Origin: Trueperaceae bacterium
Lineage (GTDB): Bacteria; Deinococcota; Deinococci; Deinococcales; Trueperaceae
Length of the DNA: 61,117 bases
NCBI GenBank assembly: GCA_020431825.1
Contig: JAGQHN010000016.1
Location: 1-61,117, forward strand
Direction of reading: 5' to 3'
Made by a program: the position numbers and the translations under genes. The notes beneath the pieces were generated by a model, which saw only the letters and a program-made list of their open reading frames with translations, searched no databases and was not told the origin of the DNA. The first letter of the stretch is position 1. Each line of letters begins with the position of its first letter. This document shows, one piece after another, positions 17,912 through 25,974 of the stretch.

Positions 17912-19032
17912 TGGACAATTTAACCCTGCCAGACACCTCAGCAATTGCCGAAGAAGCTTTTAAACTTACGCAAGAGGCGCTAAGTCACTATACTTTTGAC
18001 CGCAACGAAGTGTATTACACCTTTGCTGATAAATCTATTGTACCTACGTTTTTAACCTCTCCCCTTTCAAGGCGTGAGGTTGACACCACACAAAGTTTCC
18101 AAAATCTGCATTCGGAAACCGTCAGGATTTTTCCAGCATTTGGGGCGTCAATGTCTTTTATGCGCTCGAAGTTTGCTCGAGATGTCAACCAGCAAAATGG
18201 CGGTATCCACATTTTACCCAGAGTTGGCCTGAGTGACGAAATCAGATTGCAGGATGTCCAGAATTGTGGGCAGGCAAATGTCGGCATTGCACTTGGCATA
18301 AATGAAGATGAACAGTTTCTCAGGTTACTCCTGGAGCAAAAAAACCTCCAGTTTGCCAGTATTGACATTGCCCACGGAGCAAATGCAGCTACTTTACAGG
18401 TGCTGGGCAAGCTGCGAGCCCTTGGCGTCACTGATGGTGTGATACTTGGCAATGTCGGTTCAGTCGAAGGCTTTCTATATGCTTACTGGTTACTCAAGCT
18501 TTCTGGCTTTAGCTCCTGCATTATCAAAGTTGGGGTCGGACCAGGTTCGGTTTGTACCACTCGAATTAATACAGGTGTTGGCGTGGGTCAATTTACCTTA
18601 CTCGAGCAAATTTACCGGGTCAGGCAAGAACTCGGCTATGAAGACGTGCAAATTATCAGCGATGGTGGCGTAAATGCGGCGGGCGATTTTGTCAAAGCGC
18701 TGGCTTTTAGTGAAGGCGTCATGATGGGCAAGTTTTTTGCCAGTGGCAGTTTTGAAGAGAATGTCCTGGTTAAAGACAACGGGCAGCTTATAGGCGTTCA
18801 CCTGTACGGCATGGCGTCAGCTATGGTCACAGAAAAACGAAATTATATAGAAGGCTCCCAGCAAACCTTAAAGAGTTTTCACCAGAATGCCCAGGAAGCT
18901 GTCCGCCGTTTACGCGAAGGATTGCAAAGCGCCATGACCTATGTCAACTCGAGCACACTCGGTGACTTCAGGAAAAATGTCCGCTTTGCTACCAACTCTC
19001 ACGCCGCAATTATTGAAAGTGGTGTTCATTAA
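17911..19032 (+). CDS. GMP reductase / IMP dehydrogenase family protein without CBS domains
   Basis: 373 residues from GTG 17911 (376 from GTG 17902). The catalytic loop KVGVGPGSVCTTRINTGVG, with the nucleophilic Cys, is followed by IISDGGVNAAGDFVKALAFSEGVMMGKFFA (phosphate binding) and LYGMASAM. The CBS pair of normal IMP dehydrogenases is absent. The C-terminus (GLQSAMTYVNSSTLGDFRKN) looks more like GMP reductase, which recycles GMP to IMP. The exact reaction cannot be decided by eye. The gene is monocistronic with its own promoter. Confidence 0.8.
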   Translation: MDNLTLPDTSAIAEEAFKLTQEALSHYTFDRNEVYYTFADKSIVPTFLTSPLSRREVDTTQSFQNLHSETVRIFPAFGASMSFMRSKFARDVNQQNGGIHILPRVGLSDEIRLQDVQNCGQANVGIALGINEDEQFLRLLLEQKNLQFASIDIAHGANAATLQVLGKLRALGVTDGVILGNVGSVEGFLYAYWLLKLSGFSSCIIKVGVGPGSVCTTRINTGVGVGQFTLLEQIYRVRQELGYEDVQIISDGGVNAAGDFVKALAFSEGVMMGKFFASGSFEENVLVKDNGQLIGVHLYGMASAMVTEKRNYIEGSQQTLKSFHQNAQEAVRRLREGLQSAMTYVNSSTLGDFRKNVRFATNSHAAIIESGVH

Positions 19033-19109
19033 AACGACGGTGTACTAGACTCTGGGATAGTGATTGAAGCAGTATCCAGGCTGACCTGGTTCACCCTAAA
19101 GGATAGCTT

Positions 19110-19721
19110 TTAAGACTCTTTAGTGTAAACAGGACGCTCGAGGCTAAAAACCTCATCTAGCTCTGCGTAAAGTGTACCCGCGAGTCTGGCAATTGGCTTG
19201 TACCTGTCAACATCGATTTTATAATTATCCAAGCAAATATCATCATCCATCTGGATATGGATGATTTCGCCAAAGACAACGGTATTTTCAGGGAATTCGT
19301 GGGTATCAGACAGTTTGCACTCAAAGTGAATTGGGCTTTCTTTAACTCTGGGGACCTTAACATTTTGGGACGCAACGGGCGTAAGACCCGCAAGTTTAAA
19401 TTCATCTACGCCATAAGGTGCATTGATAGCAGTTGCATTCATAGCCTCAACATTATCCCTGGTCACAAAATTGACCACAAACTCTCTGGTTTCTAAGATA
19501 TTGCGCAGGGTATCTTTTAAGTTCGTCGCATTTTTATGTCCTATTGAGATCATTAGGATAGGTGGATTAGCTGATACAGCATTGAAATAAGAAAAGGGCG
19601 CTAAATTCAGGTCTCCCTTTTCCGACTGGCTCGAGACCCAGGCAATAGGCCGGGGGATGATGCTTCCGGTCATAAGCTTGTAAATGTCCGACGTTTGTAA
19701 CTGTGAGAGATCGTACTCCAT
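19110..19721 (-). CDS. Flavin reductase-like FMN-binding protein
   Basis: 203 residues of the flavoredoxin/flavin reductase-like group. The FMN-binding GSIIPRPIAWVSS segment is at about residues 19-31, followed by NLAPFSYFNAVSANPP and REFVVNFV. Members bind FMN and reduce flavins or act in small-molecule oxidation. The substrate is unknown. The gene lies alone on the minus strand, divergent from lpdA over 131 bases. Confidence 0.87.
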   Translation of the reverse strand: MEYDLSQLQTSDIYKLMTGSIIPRPIAWVSSQSEKGDLNLAPFSYFNAVSANPPILMISIGHKNATNLKDTLRNILETREFVVNFVTRDNVEAMNATAINAPYGVDEFKLAGLTPVASQNVKVPRVKESPIHFECKLSDTHEFPENTVVFGEIIHIQMDDDICLDNYKIDVDRYKPIARLAGTLYAELDEVFSLERPVYTKES

Positions 19722-19852
19722 AAGTCATCATTTCATGTCCCGAATCATAATCGAGTCATACAAGGTAAGTGGCTCAACCTTGAACTGACTAAGGTTCCTG
19801 CATGCAAGTGCATTAAACCTTTATGCATTAAACTAAGGCATGGAGGCATTTC

Positions 19853-21241
19853 ATGGATTATGACCTTATAGTGATCGGTTCTGGCCCTGGTGGCTATCAT
19901 GCTGCGATTCGGGCAGCGCAGCTCGGACTAAAAACCGCTTGCGTGGAAAAAGACAGCGTTGGCGGCGTTTGCTTGAATATTGGCTGTATACCGACAAAAG
20001 CGCTTTTGCATGTTGCCGAAGATTTACGGGAAGCCAAGCACGCCAAAGAATATGGTCTTGATTTTGGTGAACCAAAAGTTGATCTTAAAGCAGTCATGAA
20101 CTGGAAAGATAGCGTGGTCAAGAAAAACACGGGCGGAGTCAATATGCTGTTTAAAGGCAACAAGATTGACCTGCTGAGTGGCGAAGGCAAATTTCTTGAT
20201 AAGAATACGGTAACTGTTGGCGATAAAAAATATACCGCAGAGAAATTTATCATTGCGACAGGCTCGAGCCCTATTGTCATTCCGGGGTTTGAGCCTGATG
20301 GTGAGGCTATCGTAGATAGTACAGGCGCACTCTTGATGAGCGAAATTCCCAAGCGCTTTATGGCAATTGGCGGTAGTGCTATTGGGCTCGAGTTCTGCGA
20401 TGTCTACAATTCTTTTGGCTCTGAGATCACCGTTGTAGAACTTATGGACCGCATCGTTCCACTGGCTGACAGCGACGCCTCAAAAGAACTTCATAAAGCC
20501 TTTGAAAAACGCGGCATTATTATAAAAACGTCAACCAAAGCCGTGAGTCAAAAGAAAACCAAAAAGGGTATTGAAGTTACGCTCGAGGACAAGGACGGCA
20601 AGCAGGAAGTGGTCGTGGTTGATAAGCTTCTGGTTGCCGTTGGTCGCAGGCCCAATGGACTTGGCCTTGGGCTAGAAGACCTGGGCATAAAGGTCGAACG
20701 AGGCTATGTCCCTCCAGTCAATGACCATATGCAAACCGCCCTGGATACCATTTATACGATTGGGGATGTAGCTAGAGCCCCCCTATTGGCCCATAAGGCA
20801 ATGAAAGAAGGCATTGTTGCCGCGGAACATGCCGCTGGTAAGCCAAGTGCCTACGACACCATTGTGCCAAGCGTTATCTACACCAGCCCTGAGCTGGCGA
20901 GTGTTGGCATGACCGAAGAAGAAGCCAAAGCCGCAGGTCACAAGGTTAAAATTGGTAAGTTTCCACTTGCAGCCTCAGGGCGTGCCGCTACGCTGGGTGT
21001 TAGTGATGGACTGGTTAAGGTCATTGGTGACGAAGAAACCGATTTGCTTTTAGGTTTTCATATGGTAGGACCCAGCGCAGGCGATATGGTTTCAGAGGCG
21101 TCACTGGCTTTGGAAATGGGAGCCACCCTAGAAGATATTGCTCTCACTCAGCACGCACACCCCACGATTGCTGAAACCTTTATGGAAGCCGCCGAACATG
21201 CTCTAGGGCACGCTATCCATATTTCAAACAGAAGACGATAA
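19853..21241 (+). CDS. lpdA: Dihydrolipoyl dehydrogenase (E3)
   Basis: FAD-dependent E3 component of 2-oxoacid dehydrogenase or glycine cleavage complexes, 462 residues. FAD-binding VIGSGPGGYHAA at 7-18, the redox-active disulphide Cys40 and Cys45 in GGVCLNIGCIPTK, an NAD-binding AIGGSAIGLEF motif near 175, and the C-terminal HAHPTIAETFMEAAEHA active-site His-Glu pair are all present. GGAGG precedes the ATG. No other subunit of the complex lies nearby; a clear terminator follows. Confidence 0.95.
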   Translation: MDYDLIVIGSGPGGYHAAIRAAQLGLKTACVEKDSVGGVCLNIGCIPTKALLHVAEDLREAKHAKEYGLDFGEPKVDLKAVMNWKDSVVKKNTGGVNMLFKGNKIDLLSGEGKFLDKNTVTVGDKKYTAEKFIIATGSSPIVIPGFEPDGEAIVDSTGALLMSEIPKRFMAIGGSAIGLEFCDVYNSFGSEITVVELMDRIVPLADSDASKELHKAFEKRGIIIKTSTKAVSQKKTKKGIEVTLEDKDGKQEVVVVDKLLVAVGRRPNGLGLGLEDLGIKVERGYVPPVNDHMQTALDTIYTIGDVARAPLLAHKAMKEGIVAAEHAAGKPSAYDTIVPSVIYTSPELASVGMTEEEAKAAGHKVKIGKFPLAASGRAATLGVSDGLVKVIGDEETDLLLGFHMVGPSAGDMVSEASLALEMGATLEDIALTQHAHPTIAETFMEAAEHALGHAIHISNRRR

Positions 21242-21249
21242 TAAAGGAA

Positions 21250-21283
21250 AGGCCAGACCCTTAAGGGTTTGGCCTGAGTTTTT
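21250..21283 (+). terminator. Terminator after lpdA
   Basis: Arms 21250-21260 and 21265-21275 pair over 11 bases with one G-T wobble around a TTAA loop, followed by GAGTTTTT. It may also serve argJ from the other side. Confidence 0.8.
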
Positions 21284-21294
21284 ACAGCTTGATA

Positions 21295-22443
21295 TTAAGT
21301 TGTGTAATCGGCATTGATATGAACATATTCGGCGCTTAAATCACAGCCCCAGGCAGTCGCAGCAGCAGTTCCTGCTGCAAGGTCGATATCAATAACTGCA
21401 TCATTTACTTTTAAACTCTGTGAGATTTCAGCGGCATCAAAGTCTTGTGGTTTACCGTGATAAACCGTTCTAGTCTGCAAATCAATCTTAAGATTGGCCA
21501 TATCAGAAACAGCCCCTGAGTAGCCAACTGCAACCAGGATACGACCCCAGTTTGGATCATTGCCATGGACAGCAGATTTCACCAGCGGACTACGCACAAC
21601 CTCACGAGCTGCTTTACGCGCTTCCTCATCATTGCGTGCACCAGAGACATTGACGGTTAAGAGTTTGGTTGCGCCTTCGCCGTCTCGAGCAATCTTTTGC
21701 GCAAGTTCCTGAGCCACCTCAGTAAGCCCTTGAATAAAATCTTCTTCCAGAACTCTTGCTTGCCGACTCGAGAACACAAAAGCCATATCATTTGGCGACG
21801 TATCTCCATCAACCGTCACCTGATTAAAACTGTGATTGACAATGTCTGGCCAGATCTCACGTAATTTTTCTTGGGAAACAATGGCATCAGTCATAACAAA
21901 AGCAAGCATGGTCGCCATATTTGGGTGGATCATGCCGGAGCCTTTACATACCCCAACTATGCGCGCGCCGCCACGTAGCGTTTTTGTAACCTGCTTAGTA
22001 CAGGTGTCGGTGGTAACGACAGCCTCGGCAAAATGATCTGTGTCAAGCTCGAGTTCTTTGACCAGCTGAGGAACTGCCGTTTTCAGCTTCTCCATATCAA
22101 GCTTTCGCCCCACCACCCCAGTACTTGCCGTGAGCATAGACTGAACCCTCGGCAGAGAAAGGGCGTTTACCGCTAGACTGGCAAAATCTTCATTATCCCA
22201 GATACCCTGATCGCCATTGGCACAGTTAGCATTTCCAGCATTAACCACAATCCCGTGAACCGGGTCACCTGAACTGAACCTCGAGCGGTTTCTTGAAACA
22301 CAGGCTGCTTTAAGTTGATTGGTCGTACCCATAAATGCCCAGGCAAGCGGTAAATCACTATAAATGAGTCCCAAATCCAGTTTGCCCGATGGCTTTAGTC
22401 CTGCTTTAATACCGGCTGCCTTAAACCCTTGAGGTAACTTCAT
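21295..22443 (-). CDS. argJ: Bifunctional glutamate N-acetyltransferase / ornithine acetyltransferase
   Basis: ArgJ of the cyclic arginine pathway, moving the acetyl group from N-acetylornithine to glutamate. 382 residues. The self-cleavage site is visible in the KGSGMIHPNMATMLAFVMTDA region, where the Thr after NMA becomes the N-terminal nucleophile of the beta chain. GNDPNWGRILVAVGYSG near the C-terminus is also typical. AAAGGA precedes the ATG. argF lies upstream on the same strand, 143 bases away. Confidence 0.95.
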   Translation of the reverse strand: MKLPQGFKAAGIKAGLKPSGKLDLGLIYSDLPLAWAFMGTTNQLKAACVSRNRSRFSSGDPVHGIVVNAGNANCANGDQGIWDNEDFASLAVNALSLPRVQSMLTASTGVVGRKLDMEKLKTAVPQLVKELELDTDHFAEAVVTTDTCTKQVTKTLRGGARIVGVCKGSGMIHPNMATMLAFVMTDAIVSQEKLREIWPDIVNHSFNQVTVDGDTSPNDMAFVFSSRQARVLEEDFIQGLTEVAQELAQKIARDGEGATKLLTVNVSGARNDEEARKAAREVVRSPLVKSAVHGNDPNWGRILVAVGYSGAVSDMANLKIDLQTRTVYHGKPQDFDAAEISQSLKVNDAVIDIDLAAGTAAATAWGCDLSAEYVHINADYTT

Positions 22444-22492
22444 ATCCCATTTCCTTTATTAAGTCAAAAAAATGTTAAACCGCACCAGCTCA

Positions 22493-22530
22493 TAAAATTT
22501 GGCATTTAGCTTGCTAAGCCGCCAATTTTA
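22493..22530 (-). terminator. Hairpin between argF and argJ
   Basis: TAAAATTTGGC (22493-22503) and GCCAATTTTA (22521-22530) pair with one bulged base; the inner bases can extend the stem. It lies 57 bases after argF on the minus strand and suggests argF and argJ are at least partly separate units. Confidence 0.45.
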
Positions 22531-22586
22531 TATTTCCAGAATACCAATTTTTGCCAGCTTACTTATAGCTTTTCTACCGAACTCAT

Positions 22587-23519
22587 TCAGAGGCAATGAA
22601 AAAGTACACCTTTTTGCGCATGGAGGCGATTTTCTGCCTGCTCAAATACAATACTGCGCTCATGATAAACAGCTTCTTCGGTACATTCTTCACCGTAGTG
22701 GGCTGGTAAATCGTGCATAAACACACCTCGAGCCGACATCAGGGTGAACCAGTAAGAGCTAATGGTGTAACCAGAAAATGCCTGTTTGCGCCGTTCGGTA
22801 TCTTCTTCTTGCCCCATTGAAATCCAGACATCGGTATAGATTGCGTCGGTACCTTCGCAGGCCTCCCTGGGGTCTCGCATAATCTCGATGCTGGCACCCC
22901 TGTCACGTGCAGCCTTCATAATCTCAGGATTCGGGTCGAAGCCTTCAGGACAAGCAATACGCAAGTGAACGCCCGAAAGCATCGCAGCATTTATATGTGA
23001 ATTGCAGACATTATTACCATCCCCGACAAACGTCAGGGTCAAACCCTCAAGACTGCCAAAGTGCTCTTTTAAAGCCATATAGTCTGCCATAAGCTGACAG
23101 GGGTGCAGTAAGTCAGAAAGGCCATTAATGATGGGAACACTCGAGTGCTTAGCAAGCTCGAGCAGAGTGCTATGCCCGTAGGTCCGGGCCATGACACCAT
23201 CCACCCAGCGCTCGAGGTTATGGGCAACATCTTTGATCGTTTCACGTACGCCCCAACCTATATAGTTCTGACTTAACAAAATTGAATGACCGCCAAGCTG
23301 ATACATGGCAATATCAAAGGTAGACCGGGTTCGCAAAGATTGTTTTTCAAAAATCATGGCAAGGGTCTTGTGTTTCAGCGCATCTGGCCGAATACCCTCT
23401 TTCCAGTTCCGCTTTAACTGAATCGAGCTGTCTAATAGCTGCCCGAACTCATCCTTGCTTAAATCTGCCAGTGAGATAAAATCTCTAGACTTTAAACTCT
23501 CAATTTTCTCTACCTGCAT
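22587..23519 (-). CDS. argF: Ornithine carbamoyltransferase
   Basis: 310 residues. The carbamoyl-phosphate motif appears as QSLRTRSTF (family S-x-R-T-R), the carbamoyl phosphate/ornithine segment as LLHPCQLMAD, and the ornithine loop as FVGDGNNVCNSH. In most OTCases the C-terminal substrate loop reads HCLP; here it is MHDLPAHYGEEC, so Asp replaces the Cys. The rest fits OTCase well (ENRLHAQKGVL). Neighbouring argJ supports arginine synthesis. Whether the Cys-to-Asp change is a lineage feature or changes specificity is open. AAAGGA precedes the ATG. Confidence 0.88.
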   Translation of the reverse strand: MQVEKIESLKSRDFISLADLSKDEFGQLLDSSIQLKRNWKEGIRPDALKHKTLAMIFEKQSLRTRSTFDIAMYQLGGHSILLSQNYIGWGVRETIKDVAHNLERWVDGVMARTYGHSTLLELAKHSSVPIINGLSDLLHPCQLMADYMALKEHFGSLEGLTLTFVGDGNNVCNSHINAAMLSGVHLRIACPEGFDPNPEIMKAARDRGASIEIMRDPREACEGTDAIYTDVWISMGQEEDTERRKQAFSGYTISSYWFTLMSARGVFMHDLPAHYGEECTEEAVYHERSIVFEQAENRLHAQKGVLFHCL

Positions 23520-23676
23520 GGTCTATCCTTTCCTAAAAGGCATGAAGGTCTGATATTACCCACCCTTACCACCAAAATCAAGAGAAGTCACGAAAAACTC
23601 GAGTTTTGTATGCCTTCCCCATCTTTTCTTCATTTTTTACAGGCATAGTAAAAGGGGGGTCTTGAAAGGAAACTGC

Positions 23677-24072
23677 ATGAGAGCAAAGTGGTTAATCAGT
23701 CTTTTACTGTTACTGGCAGCCTGCGCACCTGGGCCAAAAAAAGTTCCGGCAAGCGAGCCAATTTTTTATGACGGCTCCCTGGATAACGTTTACGCCGCAG
23801 TCGTCCAGGCAATTTCTACCTCTCCCGGTATTGATAACTCTAATGGCTGGATTATTACTCAAAGTGATACATCAGGAGGCTTCATTAGAGCTGAAACCAC
23901 TGTCACGGAAAGTGGCTTTTTTGGCTCATCTGAAAAGCTCGAGAGCGTCTCAGTCATTGTCTCAAATAACGGTAATAACCGAACGCAAGTTGTCATACAA
24001 CTGAGCGAAGGGGCCGCCGGATTAGCACAGCGAATCCGTGAACAACTTGACCAGAAATTCCTGAGGCTATAA
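23677..24072 (+). CDS. Small lipoprotein, unknown function
   Basis: 131 residues from ATG 23677, chosen because AAAGGA lies six bases before it and it opens directly into a signal peptide; the TTG at 23662 would add five residues. The lipobox is LLAAC with the lipidated Cys near residue 16. The mature part (about 110 residues) alternates short beta-like segments and ends with a QRIREQLDQKF helix. I recognise no family. It is monocistronic with a terminator about 70 bases downstream. Confidence 0.75.
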   Translation: MRAKWLISLLLLLAACAPGPKKVPASEPIFYDGSLDNVYAAVVQAISTSPGIDNSNGWIITQSDTSGGFIRAETTVTESGFFGSSEKLESVSVIVSNNGNNRTQVVIQLSEGAAGLAQRIREQLDQKFLRL

Positions 24073-24145
24073 CACTTACTGAAAGGTAAAACTTCAAGCT
24101 GAGCAAAAGTTAAAAGATAGACTTCTCTACATAATGACTATAAAA

Positions 24146-24172
24146 AAGCCCCGCGAATGGGGCTTCACTTTT
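24146..24172 (+). terminator. Terminator after the small lipoprotein gene
   Basis: AAGCCCC (24146-24152) and GGGGCTT (24159-24165) pair around a six-base loop, with A-rich sequence before and TCACTTTT after. It can act in both directions between the lipoprotein gene and the 24270 operon. Confidence 0.75.
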
Positions 24173-24269
24173 AGAAGGCCACCGATTTTGTGTGTTCGGC
24201 TATGGCGAAGACAGCTCGACTGAGTCTTAAGGCGCTAAAAGGTACACCGCTAACTTTTAGGTGGCTTGC

Positions 24270-24509
24270 CTAAGCTGCTTTGGGCAGTAACTGTACATCA
24301 CAGCGACAGAGTTCTTGACCTTCTCTTATGCTAAAGGGCTCCTTACAATAGGGGCAAACCTCGAGCCAGCCTTCACCCTGACAGTGTTCACAGGTCTGAT
24401 AAGCCTCTTCAGGCTCAAACGCAAGGTTGTACTTTGAGAACCTTGAATCCAGATGAATAATGAAGCCTTCGCCCTGACAACAGGGACAATCCTGCTTAAT
24501 TACTTGCAT
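24270..24509 (-). CDS. Small DnaJ-type zinc-finger protein
   Basis: 79 residues from the ATG at 24509, which has GAGG seven bases upstream; a longer frame from 24560 would overlap the preceding gene. It holds CPCCQGEGF, CEHCQGEGW and CPYC motifs, the CxxCxGxG pattern of the DnaJ cysteine-rich domain, so it probably binds zinc. No J domain is present. It is the last gene of the DdrA-like operon, eight bases after the 44-residue zinc protein. Function unknown; an accessory role for the DNA-binding partner is an inference. Confidence 0.75.
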   Translation of the reverse strand: MQVIKQDCPCCQGEGFIIHLDSRFSKYNLAFEPEEAYQTCEHCQGEGWLEVCPYCKEPFSIREGQELCRCDVQLLPKAA

Positions 24510-24517
24510 TAGCAACC

Positions 24518-24652
24518 TCAGGCCTGAGCTGACTTTACAATCTGCATCCGCTTTTTGCATTTATGGCAGCGCACTTGCGCTGGCACAAAAACAACAATTT
24601 CCTGCTCACAGGTCTTGCAGCGGTAGACAATGCCACCTTCAGACTCTTTCAT
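24518..24652 (-). CDS. 44-residue zinc-ribbon protein
   Basis: This tiny frame runs from ATG 24652 to TGA 24518. Its ATG overlaps the stop of the DdrA-like gene (TGATG), a sign of translational coupling. It contains two Cys pairs, CKTC (residues 12-15) and CHKC (29-32, with a His between), which would make a rubredoxin-like zinc ribbon, followed by a basic segment (KKRMQIVK). The frame is short, but coupling, four spaced cysteines and position make it credible. It has no known family that I can name. Confidence 0.7.
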   Translation of the reverse strand: MKESEGGIVYRCKTCEQEIVVFVPAQVRCHKCKKRMQIVKSAQA

Positions 24653-25311
24653 CAGGCAGCTTTTGCCTGCATACGCTTGGCATAGGACCAGACCTCGAGC
24701 GCTTCCGCTTCACTTAACTGATTTAGCGTAGCTACTTTTCGGCCAGTGGCGTGCTCAACCAGAGCAGGATGGCTAAGGCTGGCATAGCCAAGTTTTTCCA
24801 GCTCGAGCCTCATGGCTTCAGCTCGGTCAGTGCTAAGTCTTGGGGTTGTGTCCAGACTAACCTGAGGTATAAAGCGGGCTGGTAAGGACGGTGTTTCCAG
24901 CAGTTTTCCTTTTTCTGAATCATAGTCAATCCACTGTATCGGCACATCATACAGATAGCGGCCCAGGCCAAACTTGCTGCAAGCCCGCTTAAACGCCTGC
25001 GCTTCAGCCGCTGTACCCGGTGCAAAACCTTCGTTTTCTTCACCTGTTGAGGCTCGAGTCACACCAAAAACAGTTAATTCACAGATAATGCGGTTATCGC
25101 CCCAGGGCTTAAAGGTCACACTCCAGTTCCCCCCACAAATATCATTCAGGCGGTCTTCATAGACTCTTGGTTCAGCATAAGGTAGCGCCTGAGCACGTTT
25201 TTTATCGCGCGTTTGCGCGCCAGCGCGCCAAGAAATAACTTCAGCTGGAAAGGGTTTGGCAAGTTCTTTTTGTAAATAGGTCCAATCAACAGAGGTCGTC
25301 ATTAAGGTCAT
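24652..25311 (-). CDS. ddrA: DdrA-like Rad52-family single-strand DNA end-protection protein
   Basis: 219 residues. The N-terminal half has the Rad52/DdrA pattern: LQKELAKPFPAEVISWR, then LPYAEPRVYEDRLNDICG-NWSVTF, VFGVTRASTGEE, and EAQAFKRACSKFGLGRYLYDVPIQW, ending near residue 150. Deinococcus DdrA binds 3-prime single-stranded ends and protects them after radiation or drying. The C-terminal 70 residues are helical and less familiar. It sits in an operon with two small zinc proteins and an unknown protein, behind a palindrome at 25807. A phage-type Rad52-like annealing protein is the main alternative. Confidence 0.78.
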   Translation of the reverse strand: MTLMTTSVDWTYLQKELAKPFPAEVISWRAGAQTRDKKRAQALPYAEPRVYEDRLNDICGGNWSVTFKPWGDNRIICELTVFGVTRASTGEENEGFAPGTAAEAQAFKRACSKFGLGRYLYDVPIQWIDYDSEKGKLLETPSLPARFIPQVSLDTTPRLSTDRAEAMRLELEKLGYASLSHPALVEHATGRKVATLNQLSEAEALEVWSYAKRMQAKAA

Positions 25312-25344
25312 CCTTTCTAAAAGCTATAGGTTTTAAGGTTTGGC

Positions 25345-25689
25345 TTAAGCAGCTTGGGGAAATTCATAAGCAGGCTCTAAAAGGCGTTCAAAAACACTAT
25401 TGCCGTTAAACTCACTCTGACTTTCCTGTTTTATATCGGCAAAAACAAAAATGCCATCACCCTGTTCACGGTAACGCTGCCGCAAAATCAGACCGTAACC
25501 ATCAAGCAAAAAGGTCAGTCCAAAAAGTTTCGGCAGGGCTTCTTTTTCAAGCAGGCCCAGGCATAAAGAGCTTTGGGATGCCGCAACCTGACTGGTCAGC
25601 TCAGCGGCTAAAGATTCAATACGATCACTGGTGACATCAAAATGCCAGGTACTAAGCAAATCGCGAAATACTCGAGCGGGGTAGTTCAT
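25345..25689 (-). CDS. Unknown protein, first gene of the DdrA-like operon
   Basis: 114 residues, no signal peptide or membrane segment. Mixed alpha/beta composition with an LRQRYREQGDGIFVFADI segment near residues 68-87. AAGGAG precedes the ATG. The next gene, the DdrA-like protein, begins 33 bases later. I do not recognise the family; the operon suggests a part in DNA damage handling, which is inferred. Confidence 0.65.
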   Translation of the reverse strand: MNYPARVFRDLLSTWHFDVTSDRIESLAAELTSQVAASQSSLCLGLLEKEALPKLFGLTFLLDGYGLILRQRYREQGDGIFVFADIKQESQSEFNGNSVFERLLEPAYEFPQAA

Positions 25690-25806
25690 AGCTTTCTCCT
25701 TAAAGATGCATTCATCGTTTGGGTCTCAGTCACGTTACGTCCTCGTTTCTGTCTCAGTTTGTGGTGGCACCTTCTCCCCTATCACTCAGGATAGTTTCAA
25801 GCCTAT

Positions 25807-25825
25807 TACCTTATTATTTAAGGTA
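25807..25825 (-). promoter_or_regulatory. Palindromic operator upstream of the DdrA-like operon
   Basis: TACCTTA (25807-25813) and TAAGGTA (25819-25825) are perfect inverted repeats with a five-base AT spacer. A further half site TACCTTA is at 25887-25893. It is not the classical Deinococcus RDRM (TTATGTCATTGACATAA) but has similar size and symmetry. It lies about 118 bases before the first gene. Confidence 0.5.
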
Positions 25826-25841
25826 TAAGTCAGTATAGAGA

Positions 25842-25876
25842 AAATCCGCGATTCTGTCAAGCAATATCGCGGATTT
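25842..25876 (-). terminator. Bidirectional-looking terminator after the DUF2167 gene
   Basis: AAATCCGCGAT (25842-25852) and ATCGCGGATTT (25866-25876) are perfect 11-base arms. On the minus strand the stem ends in TTTTC, which fits termination of the 25975-26880 gene about 100 bases after its stop. Confidence 0.7.
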
Positions 25877-25974
25877 CTTTAAAACATACCTTAATTACTA
25901 CTTAATGACTATTAAACAGTTGAGCCGAGAACAAAGTCAGCTATTCAGAGATGGAAATCTGTTATTACTGGCAG

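Noticed and set aside
25690..25806. Repeated GTCTCAGT at 25723 and 25751 as an operator
   Set aside because: Two 8-base direct repeats 28 bases apart have no symmetry or helical phasing that suggests a binding site; noted only as a possible element in the leader of the DdrA-like operon.
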